Shown: positions 7,469 to 13,760 of the stretch, one piece after another
Position numbering within the stretch: position 1 is the stretch's first letter
Layout: each line of letters begins with the position of its first letter
Source of the DNA: Nocardioides campestrisoli
GTDB lineage: Bacteria > Actinomycetota > Actinomycetes > Propionibacteriales > Nocardioidaceae
DNA length: 64,000 nucleotides
Direction of reading: 5' to 3'
Assembly (NCBI RefSeq): GCF_013624435.2
Contig: NZ_CP061768.1
Coordinates: 3,934,001-3,998,000, forward strand
Made by a program: the position numbers and the translations under genes
The notes under the pieces: model-generated
Told to the model about the DNA's origin: nothing
Databases searched by the model: none
What the model saw: the letters and a program-made list of their open reading frames with translations, nothing else

Positions 7469-9586
7469 TCAGCGACGCGACGACACTCCGTCTGCGAGCT
7501 CCTCGGGCATCGGCTCGTAGTGCGCGAACTCGCGGGTGAAGGTGCCGGCGCCGTGGGTGGCAGCGCGCAGGTCGATGGCGTAGCGGACCAGCTCGGTCTG
7601 CGGCACCAGGGCGAGCACCCGGGTCCGGCCGTCCCCGACCTGATCGGTGCCGAGCAGCCGGCCGCGGCGGGCCGACAGGTCGCTCATCGTCTCCCCGACC
7701 AGGCTGTCCTGGACCAGCACCGCGACCTTGTCGTAGGGCTCGAGCACCACCACCCCGGCGGCCTCCGCCGCCTCCCGCAGGGCCAGGCCGCCGGCGGTCT
7801 GGAAGGCCATGTCGGAGCTGTCGACGCTGTGCGACTTGCCGTCGACCAGCGTGACCTTGAGGTCGACCATCGGGTAGCCGAGCCGGGTGCCGCGAGCCAT
7901 CTGCGCCTGCACGCCCTTCTCCACCGACCCGATGAACTGGCGCGGCACCGCGCCGCCCACGACCCGGTCGGCGAACTCGAAGCCGCCGCCGGCCGGCAGC
8001 GGCTCGACCTCGACCTCGCAGACGGCGTACTGGCCGTGCCCGCCGGACTGCTTGACGTGCCGCCCGTGCCCCGTGGCCGGTCCGGCCAGGGTCTCGCGCA
8101 GCGGCACCACGAGGTCGCGCTCCACGACCTGGACGCCGTAGCGCGAGCGCAGCCGGTCCAGCGCCAGGTCGGCGTGCGCCTCCCCCAGCACCCAGAGCAC
8201 CACCTGGTGGGTCTCGGCGTTCCGCTCGACCCGCAGGCTCGGGTCCTCGGCGGCGAGCCGGGTCAGCGCCTCGGAGAGCTTGTCCTCGTCGGAGCGGGTC
8301 TCGGCCTCGATCGCGACCGGCAGCTGCGGGTCGGGCATCGACCAGGGCCGCAGCACCCGGGGCTCCTCGGGCGAGCTCACGGTGTCGCCGGTCTCGGCGC
8401 TCAGCCGGCTGACGCAGCCGATGTCGCCGGCCACGATCTCCGCGGCCGGCACCAGCTGGCCGCCGAACGGGTAGGAGAGCGGGCCCGAGCGCTCGTCCTC
8501 GTCGTGGTCCTCGTGGCCGTGGTCGGCGCCGAGGAACGAGGCCGCGTGCCCCGAGACGTGCAGCGGCACGTCGGGCCGCAGCGTGCCGGAGAAGACGCGC
8601 ACCACGCTGACCCGGCCCACGTAGGGGTCGCTGCTGGTGCTCACCACCTCCGCGACCAGCGGGCCGTCCGGGTCCGCGGCCTGCGCCGCCACCGCCCGCC
8701 CCTCGGGGGTGAAGGCGTCCGGGACGCGACGCTCCGCGGGCGCCGGGAAGCCGGCCACGACCAGGTCGAGCAGCTCGCCCAGCCCCACCCCGGCGGTCGC
8801 GCAGACCGGCAGCAGCGGGTGGAAGACCCCGTGCGACATCGCCGCGTCGACGTCGGCGACCAGCGCCGACTCCGCGACCTCCTCCCCGTCGAGGTAGGCC
8901 TCCATCAGCGCCTCGTCCTCGGCCTCCTCGACGATCGCCTCGACCAGCCGGTCGTGCGCCGCTGCCTGCTCCGGGGACGCCGAGCCGGGGGCCAGCAGGT
9001 GCTGCAGACCCGTGATCCGCTCCCCCTCGCGCACCGGCTCGAAGAGCGGCATCACCCGCTCCCCGAAGGTCTCGCGGAGCGCGCCGACCACCGCGGCCAG
9101 GTCCGCGCGGGCGTGGTCGAGCTTGGTCACCACCACCGCCGAGGGCACCTCGGCGTCCAGGCAGTCGCGGGCGAGCAGCCGGGTGGCGTCATCCAGGGTT
9201 CCGTCGGTGGCGGCGTCGGCGGGGACGACGAAGAGCGCGGCGTCCGCGGCCCGGTAGCCGGCGTGCACCTCGCCGGCGAAGTCGGCGTACCCGGGGGTGT
9301 CGAGCAGGTTGATCTTCGTCCGGCGGTGCACGAGGGGGACCACCGCCAGGGAGGCTGAGCGGTGGTGGGCGCGCTCGAACTCCTCGTGGTCGCTCACCGT
9401 GGTGCCGTCCTCGACGGTGCCGGCCCGGGACAGCGCGCCGGTGTGCAGCAGCAGCGCCTCGACCAGCGTGGTCTTCCCGCCTCCCGGCGGTCCGACGAGG
9501 ACCACGTTGCGGATCCGCGCGGGATCCTGCGCGCCGAGGTCGTGCCGCCCCGTGGGGGCGTTCCTGGAGGTGTGCCTCTCCGCCAT
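7469..9586 (-). CDS. fusA2: Elongation factor G-like GTPase EF-G2
   Basis: The 705-residue product has the EF-G domain order: N-terminal GTPase (P-loop GPPGGGKTTL, switch II DTPGYADFAGE, TKLD), then domains II-V, with YMVDLKVTLVDGKSHSVDSSDMAF resembling the conserved domain IV/V segments. It matches the actinobacterial EF-G-like EF-G2 group, a paralogue found alongside canonical EF-G; in mycobacteria that paralogue is reported to lack ribosome-stimulated GTPase activity. The G1 loop is PPGGGKTT rather than the usual AHIDAGKTT of EF-G, supporting paralogue status. ATG 9586 is chosen because TTGTCT lies 7 nt upstream; the upstream extension is Arg-rich. It is divergent from menB and leads the minus-strand run. 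Confidence 0.85.
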   Translation of the reverse strand: MAERHTSRNAPTGRHDLGAQDPARIRNVVLVGPPGGGKTTLVEALLLHTGALSRAGTVEDGTTVSDHEEFERAHHRSASLAVVPLVHRRTKINLLDTPGYADFAGEVHAGYRAADAALFVVPADAATDGTLDDATRLLARDCLDAEVPSAVVVTKLDHARADLAAVVGALRETFGERVMPLFEPVREGERITGLQHLLAPGSASPEQAAAHDRLVEAIVEEAEDEALMEAYLDGEEVAESALVADVDAAMSHGVFHPLLPVCATAGVGLGELLDLVVAGFPAPAERRVPDAFTPEGRAVAAQAADPDGPLVAEVVSTSSDPYVGRVSVVRVFSGTLRPDVPLHVSGHAASFLGADHGHEDHDEDERSGPLSYPFGGQLVPAAEIVAGDIGCVSRLSAETGDTVSSPEEPRVLRPWSMPDPQLPVAIEAETRSDEDKLSEALTRLAAEDPSLRVERNAETHQVVLWVLGEAHADLALDRLRSRYGVQVVERDLVVPLRETLAGPATGHGRHVKQSGGHGQYAVCEVEVEPLPAGGGFEFADRVVGGAVPRQFIGSVEKGVQAQMARGTRLGYPMVDLKVTLVDGKSHSVDSSDMAFQTAGGLALREAAEAAGVVVLEPYDKVAVLVQDSLVGETMSDLSARRGRLLGTDQVGDGRTRVLALVPQTELVRYAIDLRAATHGAGTFTREFAHYEPMPEELADGVSSRR

Positions 9587-9593
9587 GCCTTCC

Positions 9594-9599
9594 AGACAA
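9594..9599 (-). promoter_or_regulatory. Predicted -10 element of EF-G2 gene
   Basis: TTGTCT on the minus strand ends 7 nt before the EF-G2 ATG at 9586. It matches the weaker TTnnnT variant seen elsewhere in the window. Confidence 0.4.
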
Positions 9600-9664
9600 G
9601 CCCTGCGCCGAGCCCAGCACAAGGGCCGAGCCGTCCCTCTCCTCGCGACCGCCGTCACGGCCGG

Positions 9665-9670
9665 TAGCCT
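9665..9670 (+). promoter_or_regulatory. Predicted -10 element of leaderless menB
   Basis: TAGCCT ends 7 nt before the menB ATG at 9678, with no Shine-Dalgarno between them. Confidence 0.55.
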
Positions 9671-9677
9671 CACGGCC

Positions 9678-10622
9678 ATGAGCGCGATCGACGGTGTGTC
9701 CGAGATCTTCGACCCGGCGGACTGGAACGAGGTGCCCGGCTTCGAGAACCTGACCGACCTGACCTACCACCGGGCCAAGGCCCACGGCACGGTCCGGATC
9801 GCCTTCGACCGGCCCGACGTGCTCAACGCCTTCCGTCCGCACACCGTCGACGAGCTGCTGCGGAGCCTCGAGCACGCGCGCCAGTCGGCGGACGTGGGCT
9901 GCGTGATCCTCACCGGCAACGGGCCGAGCCCCAAGAACGGCAAGTGGTCCTTCTGCTCCGGCGGCGACCAGCGGATCCGCGGCAAGGCCGGCTACCAGTA
10001 CGAGGACACGACGACCGGCGCCGCCGACACCGGGGCCGAGGAGCCGAGCCCGATCGACAAGGCCAAGCTCGCCCGGCTGCACATCCTGGAGTGCCAGCGG
10101 CTGATCAGGTTCATGCCCAAGGTGGTCATCTGCGTGGTGCCCGGCTGGGCCGCCGGTGGCGGGCACTCCCTGCACGCGGTCGCCGACCTCACCCTGGCCA
10201 GCGCCGAGCACGCCCGGTTCAAGCAGACCGACGCCGACGTGGGCTCCTTCGACGGCGGCTACGGCTCGGCGTACCTGGCCCGCCAGGTGGGTCAGAAGTT
10301 CGCCCGGGAGATCTTCTTCCTCGGCGACGAGTACGACGCCGAGACCATGCACCGGATGGGTGCGGTCAACCGGGTCGTCCCGCACGCCGAGCTGGAGAAG
10401 GTCGCGCTCGAGTGGGGCGCCAAGATCAACGGCAAGTCGCCGACCGCGCAGCGGATGCTGAAGTACTCCTTCAACCTGCTCGACGACGGCCTGGTCGGCC
10501 AGCAGCTCTTCGCCGGCGAGACCACCCGGCTGGCGTACATGACCGACGAGGCCCAGGAGGGTCGCAACCAGTTCCTGGAGAAGCGCGAGCCGGACTGGTC
10601 GCCGTACCCCTGGTACTACTGA
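9678..10622 (+). CDS. menB: 1,4-dihydroxy-2-naphthoyl-CoA synthase MenB
   Basis: This 314-residue crotonase-fold enzyme closes the second ring of menaquinone by converting o-succinylbenzoyl-CoA to 1,4-dihydroxy-2-naphthoyl-CoA in the cytosol. Diagnostic segments are YHRAKAHGTVRIAFDRPDVLNAFRP, SFCSGGDQRIRG (oxyanion hole), VVPGWAAGGGHSLH, FKQTDADVGSFDGGYGSAYLARQVG (active-site Asp loop) and the conserved C-terminus ending PWYY. The long PSPKNGKWSFCSGGDQR loop is typical of MenB rather than other crotonases. The last codons (CCC TGG TAC TAC TGA) form the left attachment site of an integrated element, and the insertion keeps the reading frame and stop intact, so MenB should be functional. Confidence 0.95.
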   Translation: MSAIDGVSEIFDPADWNEVPGFENLTDLTYHRAKAHGTVRIAFDRPDVLNAFRPHTVDELLRSLEHARQSADVGCVILTGNGPSPKNGKWSFCSGGDQRIRGKAGYQYEDTTTGAADTGAEEPSPIDKAKLARLHILECQRLIRFMPKVVICVVPGWAAGGGHSLHAVADLTLASAEHARFKQTDADVGSFDGGYGSAYLARQVGQKFAREIFFLGDEYDAETMHRMGAVNRVVPHAELEKVALEWGAKINGKSPTAQRMLKYSFNLLDDGLVGQQLFAGETTRLAYMTDEAQEGRNQFLEKREPDWSPYPWYY

Positions 10623-10623
10623 G
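10607..10623 (+). other. attL (left attachment repeat within menB stop region)
   Basis: This is the first copy of the 17-bp repeat. It encodes the last three MenB residues (WYY), the stop codon and one extra base, so integration leaves the protein unchanged. Confidence 0.8.
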
Positions 10624-10664
10624 TCTCAGCGTTTCCGCAGGTCAGACGGGGTTTAGGGACGCAT

Positions 10665-10695
10665 AGTCCGCATTCAGTCCGCAAAAAGGTCCGCA
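10665..10695 (+). repeat. Three GTCCGCA repeats near attL (possible integrase arm sites)
   Basis: AGTCCGCA at 10665 and 10676 and GGTCCGCA at 10688 are spaced 11-12 bp, about one helical turn, in direct orientation. The same octamers recur near attR. Direct repeats flanking an att core are typical arm-type binding sites of tyrosine integrases; binding is inferred. Confidence 0.6.
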
Positions 10696-10726
10696 AGAGC
10701 TCGGCGGGAGCCATCGATGACCAGGG

Positions 10727-11062
10727 GTGCTCGTGCTTCCTGAGACCGACCTTCACCGGATCCGCATGTGGGCGCGCGGGCGTGTCCCAGAGCACCTCTG
10801 GGACGAGCTCAAGGTCGAGGCAGACGTCGCGGATCGGCACGTCACCATCGTCGAGGTCCGACCACCCTGGGACGGCGTGGGCGAGCCCACCCGATTCCCG
10901 ATCGCTCGCCTGCGCTACACCAGGACGACCGGGCTGTGGTCGATCTACTGGCGCGACCGCAACCTCAAGTTCCACGAGTACAAGCGGAAGCGCCCAACGA
11001 AGAACATCCAGGCCCTGCTCGACTACATCGAGGACTCGGGCGACCCGATCTTCTGGGGTTGA
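10727..11062 (+). CDS. DUF3024 domain-containing protein
   Basis: This 111-residue soluble protein has the DUF3024 pattern: an N-terminal helical part (HRIRMWARGRVPEHLWDELKVEAD), a central beta region (ARLRYTRTTGLWSIYWRDRNLKFHEY) and the C-terminal NIQALLDYIEDSGDPIFWG, where the terminal FWG is highly conserved. Its function is unknown; homologues occur widely in actinobacteria, often beside mobile or stress genes. The GTG at 10727 gives a full-length domain; an alternative GTG at 10733 would remove two residues. It is the first gene inside the menB-integrated element, about 100 bp from attL, and is transcribed towards the Fic gene, which lies on the opposite strand. Confidence 0.7.
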   Translation: MLVLPETDLHRIRMWARGRVPEHLWDELKVEADVADRHVTIVEVRPPWDGVGEPTRFPIARLRYTRTTGLWSIYWRDRNLKFHEYKRKRPTKNIQALLDYIEDSGDPIFWG

Positions 11063-11108
11063 TGATCCTCTGGTGGTGCCACGGTCCCACGGTTCGCTGT
11101 GCTGGTTC

Positions 11109-12266
11109 CTACGGCTGCGCCCGTCGGATCTCTCCGAGCAAGGTCGGATACGGGTCCTCAAGCGGCTTTCGTTCGGCGCGGAGTCGCTCTTGGATCTGTC
11201 GCAGCGGTTCACCGGCGACATAGTGGCGTCCCCGACGCTCGCCACGAGCCTCCAGGAGACCGAGTTCGGCTGCGTTCACGAGGTCTCTGGTTGCGGTGCG
11301 TTCGTCGAGCTCGGTGAGCTTCACGTACGACGGCCGCGTTACCCGGAGTCCGAGCAATGCATCGAAGAGGGCGGCACCGATCCGGTCGTTCAGCTTGTGC
11401 GCACTGATGAGGTCATCGATCTCGCGCCACTGGGTCTCGGCCTCATCGAAACGGCGCCGCATCGTCTGAGCCTGCATGTGGTGTGCACGGAGATTGAACT
11501 TCAGCCACAGCGTGGCGTCGTTCTCCGGTCGCCATGCGCCGCGGCCAGTCGCTGCGAGAACGTCGTAGTACTCCCGCGTGTTGTTACCCAGCCACTCCTC
11601 GATGCTGGAGAAGGTCGGTTCGACGACCTGGTCCTGTGCCAACAACATCGTCTGGAGAGCTCGGGCCATACGCCCGTTGCCGTCGCGGAACGGGTGAATC
11701 ATCACGAGGTTCAGGTGCGCCATGGCTCCCCGCACAAGCGGGTCATCAGCGCTGGACTTGGCGAGCGACTCCGACAGGGCACGCATCAGCTCAGGGACCA
11801 GATCACCGTCAGGCCCTTCGTAGACGTTGATTCCCCGCCGGTCGTCGCGCACGAAGATCTCCCTGGTGCGGTAACGCCCTGGCGTCTTCGAGAGCTCGTG
11901 ATCGAGCAGCATGAAGTGCATGGACCGAAGGACTGCTTCGTTGATCTCGAAGCCTGGCTCAGTCGCCACGTTGAGCACGTACGTCAGCACCCGTCGGTAG
12001 GCGAGGATCTCAAGCCATGTGGCTTCGTCTGCGCTGAGCGGCGGTTCGTCGTCGACCGCAGCGACGGCATCCTCATCACTGACCGTGTAGCCCTCGATGG
12101 TGTTGGACCCCTGGATCGCTCGGGCCGTCGTTGTTCGCCGAAGGAGGCCGTTCCAGCGTTTGGGCACCCGAAGGAACGCCGCGAGCGAGGCTCGGAAGGC
12201 GTGGATCTCGGAGAGGACCTGCTGGTCCTCGAGGTCGGGGTCTGGCGTGCTGAAGAGAGTTGGCAT
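11109..12266 (-). CDS. Fic family protein (class II, with winged-helix C-terminus)
   Basis: The 385-residue product contains an N-terminal Fic_N region with the autoinhibitory motif SNTIEG (Ser54, Glu58, Gly59), a core FIC motif HPFRDGNGR at 191-199 with catalytic His191, and a C-terminal winged-helix domain (about 305-352) including SYVKLTELDERTATRDLVNAAELGLLEA. Fic enzymes transfer AMP or other nucleotide moieties to target hydroxyls; an intact inhibitory Glu usually keeps basal activity low. AAGGA lies 9 nt before ATG 12266, so this start is preferred over one at 12311. A perfect 14-bp-arm palindrome lies 48-76 bp upstream and overlaps a possible -35, suggesting autoregulation by the winged helix. 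It is cargo of the menB element; targets are unknown. Confidence 0.9.
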   Translation of the reverse strand: MPTLFSTPDPDLEDQQVLSEIHAFRASLAAFLRVPKRWNGLLRRTTTARAIQGSNTIEGYTVSDEDAVAAVDDEPPLSADEATWLEILAYRRVLTYVLNVATEPGFEINEAVLRSMHFMLLDHELSKTPGRYRTREIFVRDDRRGINVYEGPDGDLVPELMRALSESLAKSSADDPLVRGAMAHLNLVMIHPFRDGNGRMARALQTMLLAQDQVVEPTFSSIEEWLGNNTREYYDVLAATGRGAWRPENDATLWLKFNLRAHHMQAQTMRRRFDEAETQWREIDDLISAHKLNDRIGAALFDALLGLRVTRPSYVKLTELDERTATRDLVNAAELGLLEARGERRGRHYVAGEPLRQIQERLRAERKPLEDPYPTLLGEIRRAQP

Positions 12267-12313
12267 GTCCGTATGTCCTTTATTAAGTGCCGAGCATACG
12301 AACAAACGCAACT

Positions 12314-12342
12314 CACTTTGTCACTTAATAAGTGACAAAGTG
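12314..12342 (-). promoter_or_regulatory. Perfect palindromic operator upstream of the Fic gene
   Basis: Two exact 14-nt arms (CACTTTGTCACTTA and its complement) are separated by one A. On the minus strand a -10-like TATGCT lies at 12293-12298 and a -35-like GTGACA (12319-12324) falls inside the palindrome. A further half-site CACTTAATAA lies at 12280-12289 on the minus strand. The palindrome also covers the integrase-remnant stop codon. The layout suits a repressor site, most simply for the winged helix of Fic. Confidence 0.6.
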
Positions 12343-12641
12343 ACAGCCTCGCTCATGAGTCCCGCGGCGGCCGCCCGCGTCCGATCCTCCGCCGTGGGCC
12401 ACAGGTGGCTGTAGGTGTTCAGCGTGGTGGTCGCCGACGAGTGACCCAGCGCCCGCTGGACGGTGACGACGTCGCAGCCGGCAGCGATCAGCCCGGAGGC
12501 GCAGAAGCGCCGCAGGTCGTGCAGGCGTACGTGCGGCAATCCGGCTGACTTCCGGGTCTCCCGCCAGCGCCAGTCGATGCCCGCAGCCAGTTGAGCGGTG
12601 TCGCTGGGGGGTGGGGTTCGGGAGTCGGGACCAGTCGCCAT
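12321..12641 (-). pseudogene. Truncated tyrosine recombinase (integrase C-terminal fragment)
   Basis: About 106 codons remain of a phage-type integrase. The fragment has the catalytic-domain boxes GLPHVRLHDLRRF (His41, Arg44), RALGHSSATTTLNTYSHLW (His67 and nucleophile Tyr77) and a C-terminal helix. The N-terminal arm-binding domain, core-binding domain and first catalytic Arg are missing, and an in-frame TAA lies about 33 nt upstream of the ATG. Full-length members have roughly 350-400 residues, so this copy should be inactive. It lies about 290 bp from the right repeat and reads inward, consistent with being the integrase that inserted the element into menB. Confidence 0.75.
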
Positions 12642-12791
12642 CGGAGTCCCACCGCCACCCGTGCTCGTGGATTAACCACGCCGCCGAGTGGCCCTCTGCA
12701 CCGGTCTCGGTCGCGGCCGGCGCCCAGCGAGTCGATGTCGATGGAGGCCGCGTTTCGATCGCGCAGCGATGACACCGTCGACTCGCGAAGC

Positions 12792-12810
12792 GGTCCGCAA
12801 ATAGTCCGCA
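12792..12810 (+). repeat. Two GTCCGCA repeats near attR (possible integrase arm sites)
   Basis: GGTCCGCA at 12792 and AGTCCGCA at 12803 are 11 bp apart in the same orientation as the attL-side set. The sequence GTCCGCAAGAG is shared exactly with 10689-10699. The 353 bp between the integrase fragment and the AlkD-like gene hold only these repeats and attR; no gene was recognised. Confidence 0.6.
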
Positions 12811-12930
12811 AGAGATCCGGTTTCGTCCGATGCAGACCAACGCACCCGTCGTCAGCCACAGCTGTGTCAGAGCCACTTTTCGACAACTTCCAACGCCGAC
12901 CACGGCCAGCCAAAACCCGCCAGATTGCTT

Positions 12931-12947
12931 CCCCTGGTACTACTGAG
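12931..12947 (+). other. attR (right attachment repeat)
   Basis: This is the second copy of the 17-bp menB-end repeat. It encodes a stranded WYY-stop with no upstream menB sequence, which marks it as the duplicated side of the insertion. Confidence 0.8.
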
Positions 12948-12995
12948 CCGACGCCAGCTCTCGGGGCGGGAGTCTGTAGTCATCGGGAGGCTGAC

Positions 12996-13733
12996 ATGAC
13001 GGGCACCGCCGACGACGTCCGTGCGGCGCTGTCGGAGCGGGCGGACCCGACCGACGCGGCCAATCTGGCGCGCTTCTTCCAGACCGGGCCGGGCGGGTAC
13101 GGCGTGGGCGACGTCTTCGTCGGGGTCCGGGTCCCGGCGGTCCGGGCGGTCGCCAAGACGTACGCCGACCTGCCGCTTCCCGAGGTCCGCGCACTGCTCG
13201 ACGACCGCGAGCACGAGCACCGCCTCGCCGCGCTGGTGATCGCGGTCGAGGCGTTCAAGCGGACGCTGCGCCCGCGGACCGCCGACCCGGAGCGGCGGGC
13301 GGCGCTGCACGCCCTCTACCTGGACGCGCTCCGCGCCGGCCGGGTGGACAACTGGGACCTGGTCGACGTCTCCGCGGAGTGGCTCGTCGGCGAGCACCTG
13401 CGTACCTCCGGGGCCGGTGCCGGTCTCGTCGAGGAGTTGCTCGCCGACCCCGACCTGTGGCGCCGCCGTGCGGGGATCATGGCGTCCTTCGCGGACACCA
13501 AGGCCGGCGACCCGGGACCGGCGCTGGCGGCCGCGACCGCGGTGCTCGACGACCGACGCGACCTGGTGCAGAAGGCGGCGGGCTGGATGCTGCGCGAGGT
13601 GGGCAAGCGGGTCGACCGGCAGGTCCTGGTCGACTTCCTGCTGGCCCACGCGTCCCGGATGGGCCGCACCGCCCTCTCCTACGCCACCGAGCACCTCGAC
13701 GCGGACCTGCGGGCCCGGCTCCGCGCCCTCTGA
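12996..13733 (+). CDS. DNA alkylation repair protein (AlkD-like HEAT-repeat glycosylase)
   Basis: The 245-residue protein matches the AlkC/AlkD HEAT-like family, which removes N3- and N7-alkylated purines without base flipping. Visible hallmarks are YGVGDVFVGVRVPAVRAVAKTYADL at the N-terminus, the RVDNWDLVDVSAEWLVGEHL segment with the conserved Trp-Asp pair lining the DNA groove, and RRAGIMASFADTKAGDP. GGGAGG lies 5 nt before the ATG, so this is a leadered mRNA. It starts 49 bp after attR; before integration it would have followed menB directly. Length is typical of the family (about 230-245 residues). Confidence 0.85.
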   Translation: MTGTADDVRAALSERADPTDAANLARFFQTGPGGYGVGDVFVGVRVPAVRAVAKTYADLPLPEVRALLDDREHEHRLAALVIAVEAFKRTLRPRTADPERRAALHALYLDALRAGRVDNWDLVDVSAEWLVGEHLRTSGAGAGLVEELLADPDLWRRRAGIMASFADTKAGDPGPALAAATAVLDDRRDLVQKAAGWMLREVGKRVDRQVLVDFLLAHASRMGRTALSYATEHLDADLRARLRAL

Positions 13734-13760
13734 GGCGGCACCCGGTCAGCGGTCAACCGC

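Larger units (their letters stand above)
10607..12947. mobile_element. Small integrated element at the 3' end of menB (decayed integrative element)
   Basis: An exact 17-bp repeat, CCCCTGGTACTACTGAG, occurs at the end of menB (10607-10623) and again at 12931-12947, 2,324 bp apart in direct orientation. Between them lie DUF3024 and Fic genes, a truncated tyrosine integrase, AT-rich regulatory DNA and two clusters of GTCCGCA repeats next to the boundaries. Codon choice is less GC-skewed than in flanking genes. Direct att repeats, an integrase remnant beside one end and target regeneration are the standard signs of site-specific integration. The element appears immobile alone because the integrase lacks its N-terminal half. 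Removing one repeat copy and the interior would place menB about 50 bp upstream of the AlkD-like gene. Confidence 0.8.

Noticed and set aside
5523..9358. Two long plus-strand open frames opposite the hydrolase, aminotransferase and EF-G2 genes
   Set aside because: They mirror genes with intact catalytic motifs, and their products are Gln/Arg/His/Gly low complexity without a start signal.
12325..12903. Longer minus-strand frame covering the integrase fragment region
   Set aside because: Its translation is not integrase-like; the motif-bearing frame is the 106-codon one and an in-frame TAA closes it upstream.
12591..12995. Upstream extension of the AlkD-like frame across attR
   Set aside because: The extension crosses integrated-element DNA with poor codon bias, while GGGAGG precedes the ATG at 12996.
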